In this document: piece after piece, positions 20,170 through 31,658 of the stretch
Layout of the letters: the number at the start of each line of letters is the position of its first letter
How positions within the stretch are numbered: position 1 is the stretch's first letter
Assembly (NCBI GenBank): GCA_040954595.2
Contig: CM082598.2
Coordinates: 7,378,001-7,442,000 of the forward strand
DNA from: Balanoglossus misakiensis
Taxonomy: Eukaryota; Hemichordata
Direction: 5' to 3'
Length of the DNA: 64,000 bases
The notes under the pieces: model-generated
Told to the model about the DNA's origin: nothing
Seen by the model: the letters and a program-made list of their open reading frames with translations, nothing else
Databases searched by the model: none
Program-made: the position numbers and the translations under genes

Positions 20170-22680
20170 ACACACGGTCAGAAATCGGTACGACATTAGC
20201 CGATCCGTGTCAGCACGTGAGCTAACAATTTGTTTGCACTTAACCATTGTGGTGAAAGGGTAAGAAGAAAGCAATCTGAAGGTTCTTAAAATTTCGAGAG
20301 ACGGACCAACGTAACCTAATCGTGTTCACAGCAATAGAGTCTTCCCCAAAAGTTCTGCAAGTGCTTGCAAACGTGGCTTGATCAGTCGCAAACGTCCAAA
20401 CCCAGCTGATACCTCTTATCAAAATGAAAGCGTTCCCCTCACTGATGGAAAGACATCCTGTTCTCTTGCTTTTATGTGTTCCCCAGAAAAAAAAGTCGAA
20501 AATTGACTAGCCCTAAGTGTCTCATAGAAAAGACCGTATCGACATCGTCGAATCGATGTGTTTGAACTATGAATAATTAATTAGGAATGGCGTATGCATA
20601 CATTTTGATCGTTCGGCTAAACTTCGTTGTTGGTGAAATTTGAGACCTGCCCAATCGATGATAATGCTACCTGTTATGCTATTTTTAGCATGCCTTTATT
20701 AAAACGATGCTTTATTTAGATCTTTTGACAAATTTCGATAAATTTTGATGGTAACAGTGACGTAACGAGTGCTACAAATAGACAAGAATGACAAAAGAGA
20801 GATCGGCTGCTGTTCACTTCGTTACTGGCTTCGTCGCTAAGCAGCTTGTCACGTGACCACGCCGCTAAGCTGTCTCTCAGCCGGGAATTATTGAATTGTG
20901 TCGCCGTCGCTACTAAGTACCGTAAGAACGAATGTCCCCTCATCGGAAATCAAAAGAAAATCTCAAATTGGAGGCAGTTGTATTCCTGCCTGTCGCTATT
21001 CTGCACATTCGTGGGGTGTGCGACAACTGAGGCACATAGCCGTGTGAGGGAAAGCGGTTTGCATCGACCGGTATTGACTTAAAAAGAGCAATATATGATG
21101 GGTTGGATACGTTGTTGAAATAGTGAAAATGCACAGAAGTTCAGACCGAATTTTTTGTATCCAAGTTCAATGCCACCAGAACACAACTGCTATGTATGCA
21201 GCTCAAATTGTACTGTGTGATATTTAGAGACACCTGAGAAAGTTTAAGGTCGGAAGGAAACTTTTCTTTACAAGCTCGCGCTCTCCAACTCATATGGCGC
21301 GTGTGACACGTGACATTTTGCGCCAATGACGCTAACAGACGAAATAATTACAGAAACCCGGAAGCGGCAATGCTCGGGCGTTTGTTTCTCTGTGCGCGAG
21401 GCGCGCTCAGAGGCGGCGAGTAAAGGTCTTTGCACAATCAATACTAGCTTCTGCAGGGGTGAAACAGCTGCCGGTGTCTAAACTCAGATGGAAAATGCAA
21501 TGTCTCCTCAGCGCCAGCAAAATCTATCGTTGAACGAGAGGGCAGCGAGCCTCTGCCAGAACGGTTGTGCAATTGCTGGCGATCGATATCGCTCCTGACG
21601 CGTTCCGTTCCCCGAGATCGAAGACGACATGTAACATTTACCGATACCACAATTCGTTTTATCGGTTATATGGCAGAGTGCGACTTTTGAAACCTTTTGG
21701 ATCGTTTGAACGGTACTAATACCCGATTACATGTTGTATGACGAAGCAGAATATATTTAAGTCTAAATAGATAAAAAATGCATTGTTTTTTAATTTGCGA
21801 GAACACCTGATGAAACACTGTCGTTTTATTATTGTCAATGATTATATGCTATATATAAAAGCACACCAATACAGGAGCAGTCATCCACACAGACAATTAA
21901 TTTGCAAGTATGATTGGCATTAATATTAAGCTATCATCAATATATAGTCACATTGTTGCCAACACCCACTGTCCACATGCATGCTTCGTCAACTTTCTCT
22001 TGGTCAACTGAATGCTTTGCAATACTTTGCCAAATACGTCCCTTTTTTCTGATGGGCAATGGGGTGACTAATACCGTTGCATTACATACCGCTCATGGTA
22101 GTAAGCGGATTTTTGGAAACCATCGGTCGATTTCTGTCACCTAAAGTGCAACCCAGGGGTGGCCAAAAAAGTTTGGGGCGATGTGTGTCATGTTTTTTTC
22201 TCTGTAGAGTCTGTTAACGGGTTTCCAAATAAGATAACTTCTCACATAGACCACACTCGAGAAACAAAAAGGTGTTCCAATTTGTGGATGTTGCGTGAAG
22301 CTGGTGAACTGACTTTATCTATTGAAAGTCTCGCATTTACCCCTTTGTTTCAATCATCTGTAGACCGTTGTCAGTACCACGTTCATATATGAGCCTATGG
22401 CCGAACAAAGAAAAGCCTGAAGATTATGAGAAGGTAAGCTAATATTTTGTCCGTTGTTTGTCATAATAATCTCAGAGATTTACAGCAGGTGTACTGCCCC
22501 CCCCCCCTCCCAGGTCCAAATCATTCCTCGAAAACCATGGTCTCTTCTGCCCGAACACTTGTTCTGCTATCAAACTGAGTTACCTTTTCGAACTCTGCCT
22601 CCAAATGTGTCAGCTTGGGTTTGCATTGCGTGCTACCGTCGACAACAACCTCTAAGACTCTTCACACCTGTATGTTTTGT
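20170..22680. other. Unassigned region with a CpG-rich stretch
   Basis: Between about 21,270 and 21,620 the sequence is visibly richer in CpG (CGCGAGGCGCGCTC, GGCGGCGAG) than the rest of the window. Short frames at 21914-22144 and 22159-22392 carry no recognised domain. It could hold a promoter or unspliced exon pieces, but nothing is proven. Confidence 0.3.
21851..21886 (+). promoter_or_regulatory. Possible TATA-type core promoter
   Basis: ATATATAAAAG at 21851-21861 matches a strong TATA box. About 28 bases downstream, TCATCC at 21881-21886 resembles an initiator. No convincing gene follows, so this may be chance in AT-rich DNA. Confidence 0.2.
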
Positions 22681-23929
22681 AACCATTTTTGCATGCGATA
22701 CATGTTTGTAGCCATTTTGTATGAGACAACAAAAGAAAAATAACATTGTTCCTTCCGGTTATCAACAGGACGATGTTTGTAACGGTTTCAATCGTTACTA
22801 CCCTCCAACTTTTCTACCCCGTTGACCATTGATTGATCAAAGACATCACTCGTTCAGTTGTCGACAGATATCAATTCAGTGTTTTAATGAAAAGGCATAA
22901 ATCAGTACACGATCAAAATCATCGTCGATTCCCAAGAACGTGTCTTATACATTATTTCTGGTTTCTACAATACATTTACATAGCCACGGTGGCGCTATAC
23001 TGACATGTTTTATGGTGCCGATGATATTTTCACGGGCCACGGGGGAACATTTTCAAATAGTATAGCAACACCACGTTATCGGCGAGAGTTACTATATTCC
23101 CAAGGGGACACTTTTACGACAGTCGCGAACTCAATCGACATGAAAGTATTCTTCTTATTTTGTGTTATTTCGGTTTTAGATTTCTTCCATTCCGGTCGAT
23201 ACAAAACATTAGGTAATTTACTACCCACGAAACCGCCATCTTAATTAAGCAACTTGCATATTTTATGAGATAGAGAATGAAGATTGTATTGCCGATGAAA
23301 CCATCGGTTTCACAGTCCCAATTTCCTCAGTCTGTTCTGGACTTTAGTTATTACCATTGTCGGTATCAGTGATACTTTTTGTCTCCTGAATCTAATACCG
23401 GCCTATTCTCACTACATTAAATACGTTTTTGCTACCTAGGTGAGTGATAAAAAATCATGTGATCGACAGAATTTCAAGATGGCGGATTTCTTCTCTGTTT
23501 AACCAATGGAAGTTGACCTAAGTGAAACTGGTGATGGATAATACACCTCTATCAGACATACCAGCAAATTTGAGGATATGTTTCCCCTGCCCTACACTTT
23601 GGAATTGCCAAAATGGCTGAAACTATAAATTTACTTTGAAAGGAGTCTTAGCCCTCTTCAAATTAAAAACAGACGACATACAAGAACCAAAATCCCACAT
23701 GTGGTATCACCAGATATGAATTATGTTATTCTTTTTAATAAGGAAAATGTGGCATTAGACCTGGCGCGCCGACTGGGTGTATCGCTTGGCCCGCGGCGTG
23801 TAAATTGTTTACCTATCTCCCCCTGCTGTGCCTTCTGTAATTGAAATGTGGTCGGTTTGTTACAGAGAGATGATATGTTTACCTCCCTGGCGAAAGATAA
23901 CGCTGATGTGACCGGCAATGTAGTGTTAA

Positions 23930-24340
23930 GTATGTACGTTCAGTAAAATTGAAACTATTGTCATTTTTATAATTGTAGATTTTTGGATTCTCCTTTGTAT
24001 GTATAATGAAAATCCGTAATAAAATATAGGGGTCACCGCGCTTGTTTATGAAATACAGAGCCATGAATTTAGTCGATAATAGAAGAAAACTGCTGACTCA
24101 GCATTTTTCACCAATGGTTTGTCTATGGGCAGAATTTTTAACGCAATTTATCTCAAAATAGAGCGAGGTGACCCCTATATTTTATTTGACAAATGAATTT
24201 ATATTTACTGGACTGAGCTTTGTGTGAAATTTCGTGAAAATGACAATAGTAGAAGTTTGTTTTCAAGCGATAATCAATGTAATCCTATGGGGAAAGGACG
24301 GGTGCGCACAGTTCCCGGTTTATGTTCCGCGCGTACATAG
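23930..24340. mobile_element. TTAA MITE family A, divergent copy
   Basis: TTAA at 23926-23929 is followed by GTATGTACGTTCAGTAAAAT. The right end reads GCGCGTACAT, but its TTAA has been lost in a small deletion; copy B keeps CATCCTTAAATA at 33849. Internal words match the 9010-9393 element. Confidence 0.65.
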
Positions 24341-25336
24341 TAGAGTTGGTTTTCGGTTCAGGTGAATTCTGCACTGAATCGAAGAGGGCAAGGCCAATAT
24401 AAGGCAGATAGATACTCTGAAATTGCTGGAAAGTCAGAAAGGAAGACAGACAGGCAGGCAGGCGGGCAAACAAACACAAACTTCAGGGTTGTAATGTTGG
24501 AAAGAGCTTTCGTCCAATCACAATGCTCGTATCTATTGACGAATGAGAGCCATGTTTACATTATATCGTATACTGTCCTCCGTGATACCTATTATTGTCT
24601 TAGTGAAATTTTGTTCTAATTTGCGGACAAAATATAAAAAAATTAATGATTAATTGCTTTTTACCGGCACCGGATGAAGCTGCTTGGTAAACATAACGAA
24701 AATTAAATTGTGTCGATTAATAAAACACGAGCAAACTTTATTGCGCGACACGCCCTTGGTAATTGTAAGGCCATTAATAGTGGAATTAATTCCAATGGTA
24801 ACCGCGGCAACAGAAACATGTTACCTGTCTGTACCGTAAACTGCAAAATAATTTAAAAGCATCAGTGTATTTGAAAACATTTCATGGGGTAATGATTATC
24901 TGACCCGAATACCCCCCCCCGCCCGAGTATGAATGCACATATGACTTGTTTAGACGTAATAAGTAGTGACAGTTGTCTGTGAATGTTACAGAGTCGCGCA
25001 TATTATAAGTCTTTATTCACTTTCACTCCAGGAAGACATGAATCCTGACACGTTTTGTTCGTTTTATTAACCTGAGTTCAACGCAGTGGAACACTTCCCT
25101 TTGCGTTTCGCATGAGGACAGTATTGATGCAAATATCGTGGGCTGTTCCGGCCACACTGGGTAGGCCTAACTAAACATCTCAATTACTTTTAATTTCATA
25201 GGTTGATGAGTAAATCCGCCTATGCTCATTGAGCTTATGGTTATCGAGTAGGTAATTACCCCGAAACACGCAGGAGTAAAACTCTAGGGCTTTGACAAGT
25301 TTTAACACATTAGCCAACGCCCGCCAGCGCTTAACC

Positions 25337-25699
25337 ATGAGTTTGCAAGCGTTGGTTCTGCTGGCCCAAGTTTCCACCTTTGCGCTGGGTTCTATCGCAG
25401 CGTCGCCCGACAGCGGGGACCAGTGCGACCCGGAGGCGCAGGCGTGCCTTGTCCAGAGCGAAATCCCTACCCCGCACATGTCGTTCTCGTGCCCGAATCC
25501 GACGATGCACAGGGACACCCTCTACGTGTTTCTGTGCGCCAACACGTGCTACCGGCGGGGCGAGAAGTGCAAGTCGTTCAACTATCAATCCTTTCAGAGA
25601 ATTTGCGAGATCTGTCCGACCGAGGCGCCGAACTATGACTCCCTGCAGCACCGTCCGGGTTGGGAATACGGTCGAAATGATCAGTACACAGTCATAGAG
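25337..25699 (+). CDS. Gene A exon 1: signal peptide and PAN/apple-like domain
   Basis: [19 protein letters not shown] is a hydrophobic signal peptide with small residues before a likely cleavage at about residue 21. The rest has eight or nine cysteines, including [17 protein letters not shown] and CEICP, then GWEYGRND, a pattern seen in PAN/apple modules. It ends after GAG at a GTAAGA donor (phase 0). Confidence 0.8.
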
Positions 25700-28600
25700 G
25701 TAAGAAAACACTAACCACATAAAATTTCCAATATCGACCTTGATTCATAAAGAAAGCTTCCCGCGTTTCGATCCTACCCACCAGGGATACAACACCAGTT
25801 GGATTTCAAGCTGAAGTTGCTAATGATTGACTTGCATTGTGCTAAAATTTACCAGTCACACGTCCAAAGGAAAAAAAGCAACAACGTTCGATAAAACAAC
25901 AACAACGAACCTGATTCTCGTATTACTTAAAGTCCAATGAGCTGCCGAAATTCTACTATTTTTCCCATTGGCAGCTTTAGTGTCCTTAAATGATATTTCA
26001 CATTTTCTTGTTGGTTCTTGCTTATGATAAGTTCATCTTGCTTGAACAATCGCCACTACGGTGAAAGACACACTGCTAGTCTGTAGTCGAATTTTCCATA
26101 TAGATCCCAAAATTAAGTTTCTTTTCTCGGATTTTGTCAACGAGTAGTTCCTATATGTTGAATATTATCATTCTGTGGCTATTGCATTGAAACTTCGCCA
26201 ATCTGATGTGTAATATATGTGGGTGAATATACTTAGTCAGACGGAATAATGTATTTCAGGCTAGAGCAAGACCGTGCGCTGGTCGACCTTGTTTGAACGG
26301 AGGACGGTGCCAAGAAAACCCTACCGGCGATACTTTTTCCTGTATCTGCAGGGAGGGCAGTCGCTTTATTGGACCAACTTGCAACATACCAGGTACGTTT
26401 ACCGGGTATATGGTCAGTCCTGTGGACGGCGGTTCGTTGCTGTGACTCTGCCTGTGTGTAACCCCCGGGGGGAGGGTACTCCCATGGTTCTCGTACGGGG
26501 GGGGGGGCGACCCAAGTTCAAAACATTAATACTTTATTTATTTTATTAATTCTTTAATTCAGGCTGTATGCCCATACTGTAAAAACATACAAAAAACAGA
26601 AACAACTCCATAAAAAGATACACAAAAGAAAAAAAAATCCAGTAAACTTAATAAAGAACAACCCTGCAATGTCCCCAGAAAGTAGATAGAAAGTAGCAGT
26701 CAGTCTGTACATTTACATTTTGTCGAATTTTGCTGGATCGGATCAAGACACGGCGCGTCATGCGAAATGATCGACAAATATTGGAAATGTGGCTGTTAAT
26801 TACTCTCTTATAGAGAAAAACATTCCTCTCAGCTGAGTATTAATAAGGAAATTGCTCCGTGTTTAAAAGTTTGGAAAACACAAGAACTCATTAACATAGC
26901 ATTTAATTACTATGCAAATTATGAACAATGAGAAATGCAAAGACTACTTAGTTAATGAGTTCGCTACTGTGTACAGTCAACATATCAGTGGGGTCGGTGG
27001 ACCGATACTCGAGAAACGTACATTCTATTTACTGATAAAAGAAATATCGATTAAATGTATTCATTGTGACATTCAAGACCTTATTGATTTTAAATGTCAG
27101 CAAATTAACTGTGATGCTAGTCAGAAAATTGAGGAGCAAATTTCTTATTCTCTATTAATAAATTAAACGTGATTAAATGTATGCAATGTGTGTTGCTGAG
27201 TGTCACTCAGGCTCGGGGAACGTCATTCATTAACTGTCCACTAGTTTTACCCAACATTTTAATCGCCCCTTTTGAAACTACAATGTCAACAACTATGCAA
27301 TCAAAACTGTTCAATGGAGTTTCCTTGGCGATTTAGGATTTAATGAGAAGTTGATTGATATTCCGAGAGATGTTGAACAACTCAAGGCTTCAGATGGAGC
27401 AGCGGCGAATAAAGAATGTTAAGTCATGTGCGAAATGAGAAGTTTCTCGCTTATGTTTTTTTTCTTTCTTTCATTGTGCTCCAGTGACTGACGGCGGCTG
27501 GGGCGATTGGAGCTCCTGGTCCGACTGTACGGCGTCGTGTAACGCCGGATATCAAACCCGTACACGAGAGTGCAACAGCCCGGTCCCCGGAGATGGCGGA
27601 AACCCCTGTGCGAGTCGTCGTACAGACTACCAGAAGTGTCACATGCATATTTGTCCGGGTGAGTCAGAATTGCCCTACCGTCCTCGTACAACACACTTCG
27701 TTGCAAACGTAGCTGTCTTTTTGCAAGTTTTCCCAGTGATAATTTTGTGTTCAATGTGAAACTGATCAAGCATACTACTTGTTATTGTTTGTTCTAGTTT
27801 GGTCAATGTGGAGTCTGGCTCCATGTGAACCAGTGCCAGGAGGAGGCTTGGTCGGTCGCCGCAATAGAACTCGCGAGTGCCTCTTCGGCGGAACTCCCAA
27901 TGTTGATATTGGGTGTACGGGACATGACAATGAAACTGTGCATTGTGATACTCGCAGCGCCCTCGGTGAGTCTTTTAATTTTATGTCCGGCCCCTATAGT
28001 ATTTCTGATGAATATTAATTAGCTCATGAATATTAATTATCCGACCAGCTCTCAGTGATGCAAGGCTGGGCAGAACCTTGGTACATTGTATACAGCATGT
28101 TAAAGTGATAGTACCGTTTTTGTTTTGTGCATATTTGTGAAGGTAAATACTGATCACAATAAATTCAACGTCGTTTATGGTAGTGAGGGCCAGAAAAGTG
28201 CGTAGGACCTAACCACACACATTCATTCATATTTGGGTATATGTAACTTGGAGGTGATTCTTTAGGTCTTTAGCTTGGGTCTAAGTGATGTGGAAAACGC
28301 TTAAGTTACCAAATATTGTTAATTGCGATTGTCCTTTTTAAGATGCTTTATTGACAGGTCGCACGGCCATGTTCCTTCGATTTTATCACATTTTCCCTCT
28401 TGCCAATCGACAGTAAGTGGGGCCGCAGCGAACAAGATTATCGAGGCTATCAAGCAGGAAGCTCAGGCTGGTACAGATATCTGTGCTCGTCGTCCAGATG
28501 CGGTGGGGTGCAATTCTGGTGAGTAACAAATGTGCCCGTGTGTTGAAATGTGAGCAGATAGAATGTAGGCCTATACATGTAGTGATGAGATTGACTTGTC

Positions 28601-31600
28601 ACAACTAAGGGAGTGTTGAAAGACTAGCAAGACAGCAGTTTGTATGATTATCGTCACGTGAATTTTTAACGAATTATCAAGATATAAAAAGTATTATTTA
28701 ACCATCGCTCGTGTTTCACTTCTTCCAGGCGATGGTGCATGGGGCAAGTGGTCTCCGTGGGGATCCTGTCCAGACAGTTGTGGGTGGAATGTGCGCACGC
28801 GCACCAGAAAGTGTGACACTCCACCACCTGCAGACGGAGGTGCAGACTGCGCAGGCGTTGATCGAGAAGAAAGGCCATGTAGGAAATCGCTTGTGCATTG
28901 CAGTAAGCAGATCATCTGTAACTGTAGACTATCTTTTTTTTCAGAATTTATGTTATATGAATCGACCATGGTGTCCAGTTCGCCTACTTATCTATGTTCA
29001 ACTTCATAGCCTTGTCTTGGCATGGAATTTATATGAACTATCACAAATCTGATTCGCAAGTCAAGGAGGCAATCGAATTGTCCATACATGGTTTTCAAAC
29101 GTTGAAGTGACAACTGGTGTTTTTTGCTCCACAGACTGCTCAGATCCGGGAACGATAGAGAATGGTCATGTGACTGTTGTAAGAACTGGCTATCTGACAT
29201 TCACGTGTGAGTGGAACGAAACAGCCAAGATATTTTACACTTTGTTCGGAAAACAATCAAGCATGTGCATTGAAGGTGAATGGTCAAATCCACTGCCTGT
29301 TTGCAAAGGTAATATACATGTATGTATGTGTGTATGTGTTGTGTGTGTGTATGTATGTATGTATGTATGTATGTATGTATGTATGTATGTATGTATGTAT
29401 GTATGTATGTATGTATGTATGTATGTATGTATGTTATTTGTATGTATGTATGTATGTATGTATGCATGTATGTATGTATGTATGTATGTATGTATGTATG
29501 TATGTATGTATGTATGTATGTATGTATGTATGTATGTATGTATGTATGTATGTATGTTATTACACTGTTGTGTGTGCACGTGCGCAGTGTTTTCAGACTG
29601 GTTTAGCTATATGCTAATGAGTCCATATAATATTTAATTTTAATGGATATCATTTTTTTATCCAAAGAATCATGTTTGCTTCCGTCATCGGCGGATTTAA
29701 ATAACGTTACGGAGTTAATTGGAGATGCTATCACGCGTCACGACGAGGAGGCAACCGTTCAATGCACTATCGGCTTTCACGAAATAGATCATAACACTAT
29801 AACCTGTAATGAAGGACAGTGGGAACCGACTCCTAATCCAGCATGTTCACGTAGGTACTAGTCTTGTCTATTTACCACATAGCACCTAGTTGCATAGAGG
29901 GTGACATAGTATTTCCGCCATCTTGGAAAGTCTCATTGAGTTGTGGGATAGACCGAGATACACTTCCGGGTCAACCGGGTCACTGTGACTTGTGCTGTTT
30001 ATGTTCCTACAGCGACATCGCAACGCTCGTCTTCGTGGTATTTTTCAGCAGAGCTGATTTATTCCCTGTACATGTATGTGTAGTCTCACCGTCGCGAACT
30101 AGTTTGCTCTCTCTCTCTTGAAATCTTTCCCAAGCCACTTATAAAAGGGCGAGTGTCTCCATCTGGGTTGACTTCAAAAGTGTCGACGCCCATTTGACTA
30201 AAAAAGTGTCCTCCTACATAACCCGGGCATTCAAAGAATCCCTAGATATTTCCATCTTCAAGAATTAAAGATGAACACCTGGTTTGACTTCAAAAATATT
30301 CCTTTGACTCCAAATTTGCCTCCGTCTCTTGGTGTTGGTCCCAAACGATACAGTTGCTAGCAAGTCATAGAAGCCGAAAAGTGTAACTGCTACAATGAAC
30401 ATCACTGCAAACAATGATGTTGATACTTTGTATAACACTGTAGTGTATCTTCTACAATGTACATGTCTGTCATGTTACTTTGTGTTTCAATGTACCTCAT
30501 GGTAAACAATCATATTTTCAATTGACTTTGAAATATCATGTATTGGTCGGCAGGGTCGTCCTGAACAATGCCGAATGTATGTTTTTATGCAGAAAATGAA
30601 CCGAAGTGTGTGATTATTTTTCAGCAAAGAATCTCTGCCGTAAAATCGTTCAACTGGGATCGTACACAGTCTGTGCGGGCGAATCGAAATATAAATGGCA
30701 TGACGCGAAAGATAATTGCGAGGACATTGGCGGTACTCTGGTCAAGTTCGATAACAAGACCAAATTCGACGATATTTTGACAGAATTGACTAACATAGAT
30801 GCCCAGTACCCGTACTGGATAGGGTTGAGGACAGCTACAATTGATGGAAAGGTATGATCGCAGTGTTGTTTGTTTGTTTGTCTGTCCTTTTCTCTGTCCG
30901 TCTGTCTGTTTGTGATGAGAATAAAGACTTTTACCGTCGCTTCACAAGTGTGCATGCGAATTTCGGTGAAGTAATTTGAAACAAATTTAATTTACAAATC
31001 TGTTGGTGTACAAGGTACATGTTGATGATCTCCCAATCCGCTGTATATAGCATTCTCTTTTCTGGCTATAGGCAGTCTATAAATTGTGATGACAACTTCC
31101 CCATGCACCCTTTCCTGTCTCAGAAACCTTTTTATACTGTTTATTTCCAATGATTTCTTTCGGAATATTTGTTACGAGAGCCGAATACAGTTTTTCTATG
31201 TCTTGGAGCGGATTAGATATTCTGTATATAACACACAATATATGGAACCACTTATAAATACTGTTGATAAATGAATGTATGCCACTACAATTTCTTTTCT
31301 GTGACTTAAAGCGGATTAAATATTCATTAAATACACTTAAACAGCCACTAATATTGTCGATAAATGAATATATGCCACTACCAGCGCTCATTTCACACAT
31401 ACAAAAATATAGAAAATATTTTTTGGAGATTCACTAAAACTTCGCCTTGTTTTATTTTTGTCTGTGTGAAAACAGCGTCAATATGCATGGCTTGACGGTG
31501 ATACAGGTGGCTACAAGAAATGGGCTGACGGAGACCCGCCGGAAGACGGGGTTGGCTGCGTAAAGCTGATAAAAATCGGCAAGAAAAAAAGGAGAATGAA

Positions 31601-31658
31601 AGTTGAAGATTGTGAATCTTCTAAATCTTCGGAGAACTACTGGATTTGTGAAGAATAG
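25337..31658 (+). CDS. Gene A: secreted PAN-EGF-TSP1-CCP-C-type lectin protein
   Basis: Ten exons with consensus GT-AG borders join into a 627-residue frame: 25337-25699, 26260-26392, 27485-27658, 27798-27965, 28414-28518, 28729-28902, 29135-29308, 29668-29850, 30625-30851, 31476-31658. Domains by residue: signal peptide 1-21, PAN/apple-like to 121, EGF 122-165, TSP1 166-223, TSP1-like 224-279, helical linker 280-314, TSP1 315-372, CCP 373-430, CCP 431-491, CTLD 492-627. Domain exons are mostly symmetric phase 1-1, as in shuffled extracellular proteins. The start ATG has a good context (TTAACCATGA), and the frame upstream has no other ATG before it. The role is inferred to be extracellular adhesion or pattern recognition; ligand unknown. 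A 3'-truncated tandem copy lies downstream. Confidence 0.85.
26260..26392 (+). CDS. Gene A exon 2: EGF domain
   Basis: After a TTTCAG acceptor. Contains [11 protein letters not shown], then [16 protein letters not shown]: six cysteines with EGF spacing, and the NGG and G-P-C features. It enters in phase 0 and leaves in phase 1 at GTACGT. Confidence 0.85.
27485..27658 (+). CDS. Gene A exon 3: thrombospondin type-1 repeat
   Basis: [14 protein letters not shown] gives the WxxWxxW C-mannosylation motif and the first cysteines; YQTRTREC and GGNPC follow. Phase 1-1, 58 residues. Confidence 0.9.
27798..27965 (+). CDS. Gene A exon 4: atypical TSP1-like module
   Basis: [16 protein letters not shown] then [12 protein letters not shown] and [12 protein letters not shown]. 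It has only two of the three tryptophans and one NRT glycosylation sequon. Phase 1-1, 56 residues. Confidence 0.75.
28414..28518 (+). CDS. Gene A exon 5: 35-residue linker exon
   Basis: [20 protein letters not shown], then [10 protein letters not shown]: an amphipathic helix followed by two cysteines. Phase 1-1. The encoded peptide is identical in gene B (one silent change), making this the most conserved exon of the pair. I do not recognise the domain. Confidence 0.75.
28729..28902 (+). CDS. Gene A exon 6: thrombospondin type-1 repeat
   Basis: [21 protein letters not shown] and GGADC follow the TSP1 plan with the tryptophan ladder. Phase 1-1. Gene B has one extra codon (Val) after DSC. Confidence 0.9.
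29135..29308 (+). CDS. Gene A exon 7: CCP/Sushi domain 1
   Basis: [36 protein letters not shown]: four cysteines, the ENG turn and the W-x(5)-P-x-C ending typical of CCP modules. The donor GTAATA is followed at once by a long ATGT microsatellite. Confidence 0.9.
29312..29557 (+). repeat. ATGT microsatellite in intron 7 of gene A
   Basis: About 245 bp of nearly pure (TATG)n. It yields long MYVCMYV or THTYIHT open frames in all frames, which are artefacts. It coincides with the right edge of the segmental duplication. Confidence 0.95.
29668..29850 (+). CDS. Gene A exon 8: CCP/Sushi domain 2
   Basis: [42 protein letters not shown] keep the CCP cysteine and tryptophan pattern. Phase 1-1, 61 residues. 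Absent from gene B. Confidence 0.85.
29851..30624 (+). other. Intron 8 of gene A
   Basis: Unique intronic sequence between CCP2 and the lectin exons. I see no additional exon. An alternative acceptor at 30591 is possible but reads out of the lectin frame. Confidence 0.5.
30625..30851 (+). CDS. Gene A exon 9: C-type lectin domain, N-terminal part
   Basis: After a strong TTATTTTTCAG acceptor: [36 protein letters not shown] match the first half of a CTLD (the W-DA-x-C-x3-G-x-L core and the WIGL motif). It leaves in phase 0 at GTATGA. Confidence 0.85.
31476..31658 (+). CDS. Gene A exon 10: C-type lectin domain, C-terminal part and stop
   Basis: [38 protein letters not shown] then TAG. CTLD cysteines are kept, but the EPN/QPD motif reads DPP and the WND triplet before the Cys is missing. 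Canonical calcium-dependent sugar binding is therefore doubtful. Confidence 0.85.
   Translation, partial: RQYAWLDGDTGGYKKWADGDPPEDGVGCVKLIKIGKKKRRMKVEDCESSKSSENYWICEE

Larger units (their letters stand above)
22684..29330 (+). repeat. Segmental tandem duplication, copy A
   Basis: From TTTTTGCATGCGATACATGT near 22686 to the intronic ATGT microsatellite after 29308, this segment is collinear with 33250-39520. Long stretches (for example 24,640-25,336) are almost base-identical. Copy A has about 1.06 kb (23,074-24,136) that copy B lacks. Confidence 0.9.

Noticed and set aside
25331-25720. Overlapping frames on both strands of gene A exon 1 (also 34867-35256)
   Set aside because: High-GC exon sequence opens several frames; only the plus-strand frame has the signal peptide, PAN cysteines and splice donor.
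27779-28018. Apparent signal peptide [12 protein letters not shown] at the TSP1-like exon
   Set aside because: The hydrophobic start is intron sequence read in frame; the acceptor TTCTAG at 27797 removes it.
29107-29637. Tyr/Val/Cys/Met and His/Thr/Ile repeat proteins over the microsatellite
   Set aside because: Any frame through (ATGT)n is open; the real exon ends at 29308 with a GT donor.
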